From Amblyomma americanum (lineage: Eukaryota > Arthropoda > Arachnida > Ixodida > Ixodidae), in contig NC_135497.1 of assembly GCF_052857255.1 (NCBI RefSeq), forward strand, positions 196,741,574 to 196,805,573: DNA of 64,000 nt, given 5' to 3'. Below the pieces are notes generated by a model that was given only the letters and a program-made list of their open reading frames with translations, made no database searches and had not been told where the DNA came from. Both the position numbers and the translations under genes were made by a program. Numbering within the stretch: position 1 is the first letter of the stretch; the number at the start of each line of letters is the position of its first letter. Of the stretch, positions 8,210 to 18,174 are shown piece after piece.

Positions 8210-9574
8210 GGGCCGTATTACAGAACGATCGTAAATCGGATCAAAAGTTATTGACAATGACGTCAAAATGACGAAACGATGAGACGAAACGGGGAATCAG
8301 CCAATTGCAGCAGGGCTGCGCCTCGAGAGAATTATTTGCATGGCAAGGGACCGTCTGCTAAATTTTCGTAAAAAGACAAGAAATACGCACGCAGCGATCA
8401 AAATGTCGAATATTTTATTTTGCCAGTACATTGTGCTTCAAGTTCGAAAATATTAAGCAAAACAAGGAGCACACTATATTGTGCTAATGAAGTTGCTGGT
8501 GGGTAACTTTTGCTGCCTAGGGGGTGTGCTGATGGTAGTAAAAAATGTTAGGGCACCCTATAAAATGTCAACAAACCGCTTTGCATAAAAACTGCTGATT
8601 CCACGCCTCGCTATTGTTTTTTGCGCGGCGTCTGAAATCAAGCTACTGTGCGGTTGACCTAGGTTCGTACTAAAATCTGAACGAAGGCAGTGCAGGCTAC
8701 GTGTTTGCCGAGCGAACTTGCAAGGAGCGCTTGGTACGAAATCGACGAAGACAACTTGTTGGAAGTCTATGTTGTTCGGCGCTTGCGATCGATGACAAAA
8801 GTGTCAAAGGGTGAAGTGCTGCAGTATGTGATTTGTGGTTGTCTGTTTCTTTCCCCTTGGGAAACAGAAGACGACCACGAAGTGCCATTTGCTGGGAAAA
8901 ATAAAGTGCTTTGCCAGCATAAGCGTGTTTTATTTATATATATGTGGCACAGAGGTGACCGCGGGAACCCACCTCTCCTGCGCGCCAACTTTGAAGATTG
9001 GCTCCGACACCTGTTCACCGTCCGCTGTGCGATGCCGACGCGCGCCTCGTTACCAACGGCAGCCTGAAAGCTGCCCGTGGCAAATAACCGCAGTGCGCAC
9101 AGCACCTGCCGCCGCACCGACAGCGCACTCGCACGCAAACCTTCCAGTTCATCGGCGACTTCGTCGCACAGCCACTCCACAGTCTGCTTCTCCAGTCGAA
9201 AAAGACGTCGAAACAGCACGTCCGACAAGTCAAACGAGTCTTCGTGCGCCCTCCTTCGCCGTTGCTCGCGCCGGCGCAGCCGCCTCAGTCGTATGGCCGC
9301 GTACACCGCCGCCATTTTCTGTCACGAGAAACGGCCAAATTGACCGCCTCGACACACAAAAAAAAATAACCACCGCCTGTATAATCAAACGTGCAACGTC
9401 ATCACTTCTGCCACATCCGTGACGTAATCTGCAGCCGCCCATCATGGAGAAAGTTTCTTTTCCTCCATGACGCAAAACAGCAATATGGCCGCCGGCCACG
9501 GCCGACCAATAGGAACGGGGCTAATTGATCCGTTTTTAACAAGTTTGTGGTTTGATCCTTCGGTAATACGGCCC
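8210..9574 (-). mobile_element. PIF/Harbinger-like DNA transposon, internally shortened
   Basis: The two ends are inverted copies of GGGCCGTATTAC followed by GAA-GATC, with further patchy similarity inside. Between them, on the minus strand, is the front of a HARBI1-like transposase. The DDE catalytic domain is absent, so the copy is non-autonomous. I see no clear 3-bp duplication at the ends (CAG on the left, GTA on the right), so the superfamily rests on the protein, not on the target site. Confidence 0.65.
9007..9315 (-). pseudogene. Harbinger transposase, N-terminal fragment (HARBI1-like)
   Basis: About 103 residues from the ATG at 9315. After an Arg-rich start, the segment SDVLFRRLFRLEK and then VLCALRLFATGSFQ with VGIAQRTVNRC match the helix-rich N-terminal region of HARBI1-type nucleases (known pattern: QVL.AL.F...GSFQ...G...GISQ..VSRC). 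The full protein is about 350 residues, with a DDE nuclease that is missing here. After the Cys codon the frame runs on to 8767 without similarity. The junction on the minus strand reads AACAG|GTGTCGG, which could be a splice donor, so the fragment may be a first exon with the rest deleted. Confidence 0.7.
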
Positions 9575-9599
9575 GTAGTACTTGGCCACAAGCTTCTAT

Positions 9600-10255
9600 G
9601 AACAAATCAATTAACCCAGCGGCTCCGGAGCAACTGACCAAGGCGGCGGTCAGACCTGTGACTCAGCGGACGGTGCTAAGAATCTCTGGCTGCGGACAGG
9701 CCGCCATTGGAGACAGATCATGGCAACGTTTAACGCCAGAACCTTATCCAGTGAGGCTAGCCTAGCAGTGCTGTTCGGGGAACTATCGGGTATTAAATTG
9801 AATATCATAGGGCTTAGTAAGGTTAGGAGGACAGATAAGGCGTATACAGTGCTAAGGGCGGCCATGTGCTGTGCTATCGTGGATTACTGGACAGACGAGA
9901 ACTATGTGTGGGATTCCTCATCAATCAAGATATAGCTGGCAACATAGAGGAGTTTTAGTATTAACGAGAGGGTGGCAGCTATCGTAATTAGGCTTAATAA
10001 GAGGTACAAACTGATGGTGGTGCAGGCCTACTCGCCTATACATCCAGCCATGATGACCACATCATTTAAAGCTTCCATGAAGACGTGGAATCGGCAGTGA
10101 ACAAAGTAAAATCACATTATACTGTACAAATGGGCGACCTCATGAAGTACGAAGGTAGGCAAGAAGCAGGCGCGAGGCAAGGCGGTAGGCGACCATTTAT
10201 ATGGCATAGGCTGCAGGAATAGCAAAGTACCTACTTTTAGCGGGTCAGAAAGCAA
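9600..10255 (+). pseudogene. RTE-like LINE 5' region with AP-endonuclease remnant
   Basis: The segment from the ATG at 9720 begins TFNARTLSSEASLAVLF and IIGLSKVRR, the start of an apurinic-endonuclease (EN) domain of RTE-type ORF2. Similarity continues in changing frames to about 10255: an INERVAA-like stretch, then a QAYSP stretch, then VNKVKSHYTV and MGDL. Several frameshifts and stops break it. The domain nicks target DNA during insertion. The RT part is missing. It may be the same family as the LINE tail around Gypsy-1, which I cannot prove from the sequence. Confidence 0.7.
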
Positions 10256-10271
10256 AGAAGTCGTGGCTGCC

Positions 10272-10386
10272 TGACGCCAGCCAAAGGAGCTATTTTTCCC
10301 CCGGTGTAGTTTATTTTCCTACCTTTCTGGTATTTTTTTTTGAACAAGAACACTTAAGGAGGAAAAAGCTCCTTTCGTTGGCGTCA
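10272..10386. repeat. Hairpin MITE-like element (115 bp)
   Basis: TGACGCCAGCCAAAGGAGC at the left is answered by GCTCCTTTCGTTGGCGTCA at the right, and pairing continues as pyrimidine/purine-rich arms toward the centre. It can fold into one long hairpin. No coding capacity. It sits beside the LINE endonuclease remnant. Confidence 0.6.
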
Positions 10387-10562
10387 CGCAGCGACATCAG
10401 TAAAATTCGCCACACGCGTTTCTGAGCAGGCATGTCCTAGAGCTTACTTTTTTTGTTGTCTTGATGACAGCCTGGATGAGAGCTTGTCAGTCGTGTTTAC
10501 TTGTCTGTGTCTTTCTGCGCGCTTTATGTCAAATGTGATTTTCCAACTAGGACCATACCAAT

Positions 10563-10885
10563 TGTGCAGTTGTAATAGGGGCATAAATACGTTTTCCCGC
10601 TTAACCGCGGCTGACACATTTCTAAACCGACCGGACACCACCCCGTGATCGCGCGAGCTACCGAGCACACGCCGACCACTGCGGGCCCTGCTCTTAGAGA
10701 GAACAAAGGAACGGCACTCTGGCTGACGCAAACAGGCATCTATTGCTACAGCAACAATAACGCCAGGTAGCAACAAAACACGCTAAGGAATCGAGGTCGT
10801 CCGACTCACCAGCAAGGGTACGAGCGAATGTTCGCCCGTGCTAGGGCAGGGCGCAAAGGAACCCCCGAGGCCGGACGGGACGAGT
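10563..10885 (-). repeat. Solo LTR, same family as 52281-52681
   Basis: Matches the LTR at 52281-52681 in the same orientation over more than 300 bp. Shared blocks include AACAATAACGCCAG, GTCCGACTCACCAGCAAGG and GAGCGAATGTTCGCCC. The minus-strand 3' end is ACTGCACA. The following bases (TTGGTATGGTCC) look like a decayed primer site. No internal region follows, so it is probably a solo LTR or a truncated copy. It ends against a Penelope fragment. Confidence 0.65.
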
Positions 10886-10904
10886 TCGAGGGAAAAAGAT
10901 TCAA

Positions 10905-11275
10905 TCGAAGTGGCTCCTGGGACAAAGCTTCGCTGCAAAAAATGCAAATGCGAACCGCTGTACAAGAAGACAGCAGTGCTGTTCTACCATAAGAACAAGG
11001 TGACCCGAGAAATCATGGAAGCATATCACAGTCATAATCTGGCAGAAAAGTGCATCAGCAATCCTTCTGTGACATTAAGTGACAAGGAAATTCAATATCT
11101 GGACTTGCACATGACATAGGTTGTTTACCCCCTTTTTGTCGTTTTTTTTTCATTTTTTTATATTGTATTGTTCAGCTTCACTATATATTACCACTTTTCA
11201 TTCTTCTATAAACTCAGTTGCTAGTCAGCGCTTGTCTTGCCTTTGTCCTGCCTTTGTTGCGCTGTTCGCCCACCT
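10905..11275 (+). pseudogene. Penelope-like element, GIY-YIG C-terminus and 3' end
   Basis: From about 10905 to the stop at 11117-11119 the frame encodes the end of a Penelope GIY-YIG endonuclease: CKKCKCEPLYKKTAVLFYHK, then VTREIMEAYH and PSVTLSDKEIQYLD. The same pattern is seen in the other Penelope copies here (CKECKC...TVVL...RELKEAFF...ELAFLE). The 3' UTR to about 11275 has a CTATATATTA and CTCAGTTGCTAGTCAGCGC block, equivalent to the CTATATATTG...CAGTTGGCAGTCAGCGC block of Penelope family B. The reverse transcriptase is absent. Confidence 0.75.
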
Positions 11276-11425
11276 TGTGGCTATCAGGGGCTGATGTGAG
11301 TTTTTTGAAGCGAAAGCTTCACTACGCCAGGTTTTCAAGGAGGTAGTGTAGTTTCGTTTATGACCTTTAAAAGTTTTAGAGGTCATATGCGGAGCAAAGT
11401 CACGAAGTGAACAAGCACATCAATC

Positions 11426-11770
11426 ATGGAGATAGACACTCTGCTTGACAACGGGGGCGGAGCCACCATCTGTGACGTCAGTGGAGAGCTGTGTTTATAT
11501 ACCAACGGCGAGCCGGTGGGGGTAGTAACCGGTTTTGTGATGGAGGAGGAAGAACATCCTTTCGTGATAGCGAGCCGGAAAGCGAAGCTTCTACGTTTCA
11601 ATGAGGCTAGGAAGAAACGCCGTATCGAAGAGACAAAAGAAGAACGTGCGACACGCGTCGAGAAACCACGGAAGAGTGCTACTGCGATGAGACAGCAGAA
11701 AGTACTTCTGGTGGTACGTCTAACCAGCGACGCAGAGTCGGAGGTTTCTTTCGCTTCTCACCAGGTTTAA
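11426..11770 (+). CDS. Unrecognised 114-residue open frame
   Basis: Begins with ATG at 11426 after an A-rich stretch. The protein starts acidic (MEIDTLLDNGGG), has two glutamate-rich parts (VMEEEEHP) and a basic middle (KLLRFNEARKKRRIEETKEERATR) that could form a charged helix. No known domain seen. About 110 bp upstream is a palindromic GAAGCGAAAGCTTC. It may be a broken exon of a transposon or chance. Neighbours are all mobile elements, so a host gene is unlikely. Confidence 0.25.
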   Translation: MEIDTLLDNGGGATICDVSGELCLYTNGEPVGVVTGFVMEEEEHPFVIASRKAKLLRFNEARKKRRIEETKEERATRVEKPRKSATAMRQQKVLLVVRLTSDAESEVSFASHQV

Positions 11771-11779
11771 CCAAAGCTA

Positions 11780-12552
11780 AACCACAGCTAACTTTTTTTT
11801 TGTGCATCACTCGCTTCTAATACTTTTTTCTTCATGTGTTGAGAAGTAAAAAAATAAGCATTTTAGCGAAATTTATCCTCGAATAAGGTCACTAAAGCAA
11901 CTACGAATCAGCAAGACGCTGTCGTATCGTATCATCAGTCAACACCGTACAGAGGGAAACTCAACCGTCTGCAAGATTTTGTTGCGAGCAAGCCACCAAG
12001 GGAAGAACGCAGAAAATATGACCATTTGGTTTCTCACGTGTCTTCATTTATCCACCCCAGAGGAGTGTGGCGACAGACCATTTAGAAGAGAAACTATCGT
12101 TATATTTCGCAGGTCATCATTCGCGCTGCTAGCATACCTCAGAAACTTGCAAGCTTAGTGCCGTGTGAACAGTCCTTACGTTAATACTGCAAATGCAGCA
12201 TAATCGTATAGAATTCGGCGACCCTGGTACTCTAAATTACGATTATGATGGAAGACCAAATAACCACTGTCATTTTTCAGTGCAGCCAGTGCCTGGGGAA
12301 CACAGCAGCATGCCATAACTTTTCGATGGCCACGCAGTCGCAGCGACCGCACCATGTTCAAAACACACTAAAAACTCCCAGAACATTACTGCCACGAGCG
12401 AAACAACTATGTAGTGCCTATTCCCAGTTCAGTCGCTTTACTGCAGTCGCCACATGTTTAGTGCGCATTACGCGAACGGCGCGTGGCACCTAACATGCTG
12501 CCGCGAAGGGAAAACGGCGGCGCGGGGGTGTCCCCAAGGGTGTCCCCACCTT
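11780..12552. other. No recognisable gene
   Basis: Unassigned. Short open frames only. A short direct repeat of TGTCCCCAAGGG/TGTCCCCACC lies just before the next element at about 12528-12550. Confidence 0.5.
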
Positions 12553-13952
12553 GCATAGAGTTTCTTACTATTAACTAGAGGGAAAGCTGGCGCCCCGCCT
12601 ATGGGAGTTTGCATGGAGCTTCCTCGAGACCCCCTGTACCACCATGGGCGCTCTAAGCATCATGGGGCGGAGAGCTAACCGACTCCAGAACCACAACTTT
12701 TGGCCAAAAAATAATGAAAAAGCAAACGTTGTTTGATAATCACTAATGCCCTAGCGTTTAATACCCTTTTCATCAATCGCAACAAACGAGCAGAAAAGCA
12801 TGTAAATGTAAAGTTTGCCCAAAATAAGCGATGGCTTGATCTCGTATTGGCCAAGCATTGCAGACCACAAAAGCCAATATTTCGTGCTTAATAGGCGCAC
12901 TTTTAAAAAAGAAATATGTTTTTGGAAAAAATGCTGCCACTTGAACATTCTAAAAGGTTTTTGCACAGCATATCGGAAAACAAAAGCCTTTTATTGGCGT
13001 CGTGTGCTGTTGCGTTTTCGCTAGTATGCCCTTTGCGCGCTACTTTTACGCCGAAGTTGTCTGCGCATTGAGCACGCCGTGGATACGGAATGGGACAATT
13101 TAGTAACGCCACTCTGTGTTCCTGAAAAAAAAAAATTGGAGGCTTATCAAGGTTAAGCCCAGTGGATGCGAAGCCGCTTGGCTAGGCGTTCTTAGCGTTC
13201 TTCATCGGTTTCCGTAGCACGCTGCAGCCTTCGTTTTGCATTCCTATTATTAACGTCCTTAGCGTTTGGAGGCATCTTGACCGCATACACGCCCGGCACA
13301 AAGACGCTGGCGCGGTTGCGGGCACAGAGACTGACGCGACGGCGGGCGCGCGCCGCTTCATCCCTGGCGTGACGTCACATATCATGTGATGCAGCGATGG
13401 TGGCGCCGCCGCCGCGTCGCGCGCGACGGCGCGAACCGAAGCGTGGAGGCCTCCGCCGGGCGACGTCCGACGGCGCGATATGAGGCCCCATCTGCAGCCG
13501 GTGTGACGTCAACACATGACGTCACATCATGTGATCTCACTTCAGGGTCAATGGTGGCCACCGCCGGGAGGCGACCGACGGCGCGATATGAGGCCCCATC
13601 TGCAGCCGGTGTGACGTCATAACGTGACGTCATGTCACGTGACCTACTTGAAGGTCACTTGAAGGTCAATGGTGGCCACCGCCGGGAGGCGACCGCCGGC
13701 GCGATATGAGGCCCCATCTGCAGCCTGTGTGACGTGATCACGTGACGTCATGTCACGTGACCCCACTTCAGGGTCAATGGTGGCCACCGCCGGGCGTCGC
13801 GCGAAGGCCCGAAACATACGTTAATATGCTTCGCATAAAACCTACTGTTCCGCACCAAGTAGCTCATCGCCCCAGGATGCTTTGCGCGCCCATGGAGGTG
13901 CAGGCGCAGCGCCGCCAGCTTTCCCTCTAGTTAATAGTAAGAAACTCTATGC
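12553..13952. mobile_element. Non-autonomous TIR element (~1.4 kb)
   Basis: The left end, GCATAGAGTTTCTTACTA continuing through TTAACTAGAGGGAAAGCTGGCG, is repeated as an inverted copy ending at 13952, giving terminal repeats of about 40 bp. No transposase frame is present. The target duplication is ambiguous: TA occurs symmetrically inside the ends, as for Tc1/mariner, but GC also flanks both ends. The right third holds tandem repeats. Confidence 0.75.
13375..13800. repeat. Tandem repeat of ~108-118 bp, three units
   Basis: The block GATATGAGGCCCCATCTGC recurs at 13477, 13585 and 13703, spacing 108 and 118 bp. Each unit also carries GGTGGCCACCGCCGGG and a TGACGTCA/CACGTGA cluster (palindromes that resemble CRE and E-box sites). 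The units lie inside the TIR element and differ by small indels. Confidence 0.8.
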
Positions 13953-14121
13953 CACCCTGAAAGCGGAGACGATCGGGCATCCGGGAACCCTGGTTGTGAG
14001 GAGCAATTTTTAAACATTATCCACGCAAAAAAGTACACTATAATTGCTGACACGTCGGTTGTTTTCATTCCAGCTCTTAAAGCAGGCTGGCCTAAGCATT
14101 GTAGTGAATTAGAATATGTGT

Positions 14122-14129
14122 CCCGTGAC
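14122..14129. other. Left 8-bp target duplication of the P-like element
   Basis: CCCGTGAC here is repeated at 20378-20385 directly outside the right terminus. Eight-base duplications are made by P and hAT superfamily transposases; the GC-rich target suits P elements. Confidence 0.75.
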
Positions 14130-14300
14130 CAACGTTCTTTAGATAAGGACAGTTGGAAAACTTGCCTATAACTTGCCCCCGGGAATCGGCCCCACTTCCG
14201 TTGCCGCTTTCATCTCAAAGAAACGCGAGCGCCATCTCCAGGGTCTTGACAGTGCCACGTTAGTTTTCTTTGTTTTATCCAACGTTATCTAAATACGTTG
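14130..14300 (+). repeat. Extra 171-bp terminal segment of the P-like element
   Basis: This segment is an inverted copy of the right end (20236-20377): it shares ACAGTTGGAAAACTTGCC, CCCCACTTCCGTTGCCGCTTTCA and a CGCCATCTC block. It ends TTATCTAAATACGTTG, then CT, then CAACGTTTTTAGATAAGG at 14303, so two outward termini meet back to back. It may be a small MITE of the same family or a duplicated terminus. Confidence 0.65.
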
Positions 14301-14677
14301 CTCAACGTTTTTAGATAAGGGAAATTGGAAAACTGCGGCGGCGCGCCAGTGCGCAGAGCGAACCCAAAACGGTTGCCGCCTAGGCGGTGGCGCTGCGGTC
14401 GCTTTGGGATTAAAATCCCTTGATATAGTAGCGCATTTCTGTGAACTGTGCCGCCGCGCCGCGAACTCTCGCACATCCTCCTCGCCCAACTCTCTCGGCG
14501 CTTTTCTGAACGATGATTGGCCCGCCTGTCTGTCGCCTAGGCAACGCGTGGGAAAGGATCGTTTCCTTGCGTTTTCGTTTTTGGTCGGCGCCATGCGCAG
14601 GCCGTCTGCCTCTGCTGCTGGTCCAGCTCTGTTGAGTTACGCGCAGATAATTCGAACTCTACTTTTTGTGCTGCGTT

Positions 14678-14869
14678 ATGTCCGGTTGCGGTGCATTTCA
14701 GTGCACAAGCCGGAGGGAAAATGCCGTCGTGCTGTTCGCGATTGCTCGAGGAAAAAATGACATCAGCCGAATAACAAAGGGGACCCACAACGTCGCCCTT
14801 AAGGACTTTGTTCCGACAAAGCACATCGTCCTCGGCGAAGTCCTTTGCATTTCTTGGTGCCTAAACTAG
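14678..14869 (+). pseudogene. THAP-domain fragment of a P-like transposase
   Basis: Opens MSGCGAFQCTSRREN, which fits the start of a THAP zinc domain (Met, then Cys-x4-Cys, then Ser/Asn-Arg). Further on, LKDFVPTKHIVLGEV matches the second THAP signature (basic, Phe-x-Pro-x-x-x-S-x-x-C-x-x-H-F), but the Cys and His of that zinc pair read Gly and Leu here. The C2CH site is therefore broken. THAP domains give P transposases their DNA binding. The frame stops at 14867-14869, so only about 63 residues remain of a protein that usually exceeds 700. Confidence 0.5.
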
Positions 14870-15248
14870 TGTGCATACCTTAAACGTCTTGCGAGATCAT
14901 CAGGAAGCTGATAATCTTGCTTAATTCGCTGGTCATTGTGCGTCATTTCACACGCTAATCTTTCCATTTGACGGCATTGTTCCGTGTGTTCTGTTCGCGT
15001 CCGTTGGCGTGCGGATTGCGCCTATTATAGCGACTTTAATTCCTGAATCTCAGTGTGGGTTTCCGCGAAAAACGCTTGCATGGTCGACGTTAATTTTTTT
15101 CTTTTGTGCTAGTCAATACGCGTGCTCCTGACCTGGTGCAAAATAGAGAGAGAGAGAAAAAAAACTTTATTTGGTTCATTAAGGGTTTAGAGTTCGGTCT
15201 TCGTCTGCATCGCTGCAGACTCTTGACCTTCAAAGCAGGGTTGGGCCC

Positions 15249-16817
15249 CTAGTCCAGGGCTCCACTGAGTCGCGCTGCTTCGCTTGCGTGCTGCACCATT
15301 GCCCTTTGGGCGGCGAGCTCGCAGCTGGTGAGCCGGCTCTCCCACTGCTCCGCACTCGGGGTTTTGTGTTGGTGGAACGTGTAGCTTCGCTTGCACTCCC
15401 AGGTTATATGGTAAAGCGTGGGGGTTGCCCCGCACCACGGGCATGTGTTCCTATACTGTGTAGGATACATCTTGCTAAGTATATGTAGGTTAAAGAACGT
15501 TCCCGTTTGCAGCCTTCGCCAACTAGCTGCTTCTTGTTGTGTTAGGCCCTTATGTGGCGGGGAGTATCTGATTCTCCTGCCTCTTTGATAGTTTAGGTAT
15601 TCTGAAAACCCGATCTCCACGGTGAAGTGCTGTCCCAGGGCGTATGGCCGCTCGGCTCGGTACGTGATCTCTCGAGCCAAGCTGTCTGCCCTTTCGTTTC
15701 CTTCTATCCCCGTGTGTGCCGGAATCCAGATTAATTTGTGGGTTGCTGTTTTTCTGAGGTATACTGCTTCGCGGAGGATAGCTAAGGCAGCCCTGCAGAT
15801 TCTACCTTTCATATAGTTTCTGCATGCCTCTTCTGAGTCCGTTAGGATGACCAATGATTCGTCTTTTCGATAGCCCTCAGTCGCTGCCAGCGCAACAGCG
15901 ACCTCCTCCGCTGCCGCTATCCTGATGTTACGTGTAGTTGCGCAGGTGATTAGATTGCCTGCGTTATCAACTACCACCGAAGCTGTCTTGTAGCAGCTTT
16001 CGCGTCTATCCCATGGATACATGGTTGCATCCGTGAAGACTGTGTTTTCTAATTTGGCTAAGTACCTCTCCATATAATCTGCCCGCGCCTGTCTCCTGGC
16101 CGCGTGGAGATTTGGGTCCATGTTTTTCGAAATGGGATTGACCTGCAGGGTTTTACGGATCTCGTCGGGTATATCGGCGGATGGATCGAGATTCCCCCTT
16201 GGGTCGCGACCCAACTTTGTGAGGAGCGCTCTTCCTGCAGCCGTGTTTCTGAGTCGTTGCAGCTGTGCTTCGTGCTGCGCTTCTGCCAGCTCCACAAAGG
16301 TGTTGCTGATTCCTAGCTGTAGCAGCTTCTCTTTCGATGTGTTTCTTGGTAGGTGGAGTGCCGTCTTGTAGGCCTTCCTTAGGATTGTCCCTGCCTGGTC
16401 CGTTTCGCTTTCGATCATGGGGTGGTATGGCAACGAGTAGATGACCCTACTGACTATTAGGCTTCTTACTAGTTTTAGCGTGTCTTCTTCTTTCATTCCA
16501 TGCCTTCGGTTGGAGACTCTGGTTATCATTCTGCCTACCTGTTCGGCCGACTTGCCGAGCAGGCAGAGTGTGTGGCTGAATTTTCTGCTTGCTTGCAGCC
16601 ACATCCCTAGGACTCTTATCATGTTTTTCTCCGGGATGTTTTGCCTCTCTAGTTTCACTTCGAGCGGCGCGTCGGTGGGATGTCTTCCTACCCTCAATAG
16701 TTCGGACTCTTCTGTAGAGCAGGCTAGTCCTCTTTTCTTCACGTATCTTTCAACGCATTTTGCTGCTCGTTGTAGCAGTTCTTGCTTTTCCCCCAGGGAA
16801 GTCTTTGGCATAGTCAT
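15249..16817 (-). pseudogene. LINE ORF2 C-terminal half (RT thumb, RNase H, zinc motif)
   Basis: A 522-codon open stretch of the LINE polyprotein, the best preserved part. It begins after the RT active-site region. RNase H acidic residues are seen in VFTDATMYP, AEEVAVALAA and VILTDSEEA, and the final motif is HTGIEGNERADSLAR. A zinc-like CPWCGATPTLYHITWEC lies near the C-terminus. RNase H removes the RNA strand during cDNA synthesis. The ATG at 16817 is unlikely to be native because the RT domain continues upstream in another frame. Confidence 0.82.
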
Positions 16818-17430
16818 GGATTCTTCTCCCGCAGTTGGTGTTGTTTAGCCCCTCCATTATAGCGTCGTGGCCGACGTTTTCAAATGCGCCTTTTATGTCG
16901 AGTGCCATGACTACGTTCTCCCCTTGTTTGGGCATTGTCTTCAGAACATCTTTAAGCTGCAGAAGTACGTCCTGCGTCGAGAGGTTCGCCCTGAATAATA
17001 ATAATAATAATAATTGGTTTTTTGGGGAAAGGAAATGGCGCAGTATCTGTCTCATACATCGTTGGACACCTGAACCGAGCCGAACACGGTGTCCGGGTAG
17101 AGCCTCTTATTTTCTAGGTGTTGCTGGATGCGTTTCGTGACGATCCTCTCGTACAGTTTCCCCAGGCAAGAAGTGAGGGAGATTGGTCTTCTCGATCTGC
17201 AGCTTCTTGCCTGGTTTGGGGATCATGACTACTACGGCATGCTTCCACTCAGCTGGTATCTTTCTTGCTTCCCATAGTCTGTTTAGGTAGGCCGTCAACT
17301 GGTCCACCGCTTCGTCGCTTAAATTTCTTATGAGAGAGTTTCTAATTCTATCTGCTCCTGCCGCTGTGTTTTTCGTAATGGCTCTCATTGCCGCGGTGAC
17401 TTCCTCTCTGGTGATGGGCTTGTCCATATC
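16818..17430 (-). pseudogene. LINE reverse-transcriptase front, split by a SINE tail
   Basis: Two open pieces encode the RT fingers and palm: ITREEVTAAMRAITKNTAAG and WKHAVVVMIPKPGK (17107-17427), then FRANLSTQDVLLQL and VVMALDIKGAFENV (16818-16995). Between them, 16994-17078 is the 3' tail of a SINE. Frameshifts near 17170 add to the damage. The catalytic YxDD region falls in the broken part. Confidence 0.78.
16994..17078 (-). repeat. SINE 3' tail inserted in the LINE RT
   Basis: An (AAT)n run followed by GGAAAGGAAATGGCGCAGTA and CATCGTTGGACACCTGAACCG is the tail of the long SINE seen complete at 51857-52158. Only the 3' ~85 bp are present, in minus orientation. It interrupts the LINE RT frame exactly, so it came later than the LINE. 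Confidence 0.8.
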
Positions 17431-17529
17431 AGGATTTTCTTCTCCAAGGTAGTTTCCTTCGTAGCCCTTGGGCTCATCTGTGCCGTAGCATTTGGTTCTG
17501 ACTTCATCGAGGAGCTGCTCGTCCGTTCC

Positions 17530-18170
17530 TTAATATTGGTGCACTAGTCTCTGTATGGCTTTCCCGCTCTCTGCTTTAATCTTGGTAGGATCCATGAGAG
17601 CGTTTTGAATCCGCCACGTTTTAGCCGTGCTGTGTGTTCTATTCAGCGAAGTGCTGAACTGTTGCCACCCTTGCCTGGCTAAGTGTGTTGCGTACTCTTC
17701 TGCTTGGGATGTTACCTCGGCTATCTTATTCTTTAGCTTCCTATTAAATGTATGTTTCTTCAAGTTCTTAGTAAGACCGCGTCTTGCCTCCCATAGCCTG
17801 AGTAGCCGCTTGTACACCTCTGGTGCTTCTTCTGTACGATCTACCTCCTTGGTATACATTTCCTGTATTTGGTTAAGTTGTTGGCACCACTCTCCTATCG
17901 AGGTGACGTTGCCCTCTAGTTGCCGGTAGTGGCGGCTAAAGGCGTTCCAGTCCGTGAGGCGGGCCATGCCAATTGTTCTCTTGACGTTATCTGCTGCGGT
18001 GATTATTCTTATGATGTGATGGTCGCTGCCAAGGTTTTCTAGCAGATTCTCCCATTCCGCTTGTTTTGCTCCTTTGACAAAGGTTAGGTCGGGATACGTG
18101 TCTGGGCTGACGCTGTTACCCTGCCTAGTTGGTTGATTTTCGTCTGTGAGGAGCTCGCATCTGATGCTTT
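17530..18170 (-). pseudogene. LINE endonuclease end and linker
   Basis: Reading from 18170: SIRCELLTDENQPTRQGN, then SPDTYPDLTFVKG and LGSDHHIIRI, the last strands and catalytic His of an AP-endonuclease domain, followed by a charged helical linker (EVYKRLLRLWEARRGLTK) leading to the RT. Upstream of 18170 the open frame continues to 18387 without LINE similarity, so the LINE is 5'-truncated about there. Confidence 0.7.
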
Positions 18171-18174
18171 CTGC

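Larger units (their letters stand above)
15150..18170 (-). mobile_element. 5'-truncated LINE with RNase H, inserted in the P-like element
   Basis: Read from 18170 down: end of an AP endonuclease (PDLTFVKG, then SDHHII), a helical linker, the reverse-transcriptase front, RT body, RNase H and a C-terminal zinc motif, then a 3' UTR with AATAAA at about 15165 and an A/CT-rich end. Gene order and RNase H place it among I/R1/LOA-type LINEs. The open frame is broken in at least three places and once by a SINE tail. Confidence 0.82.

Noticed and set aside
13375..13800. CRISPR-like array
   Set aside because: The repeats are ~110 bp with no regular short repeat-spacer alternation, and the context is an animal transposon.
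14289..14594. 101-codon minus-strand frame antisense to the THAP region
   Set aside because: No domain, and the THAP signature on the plus strand is the better explanation.
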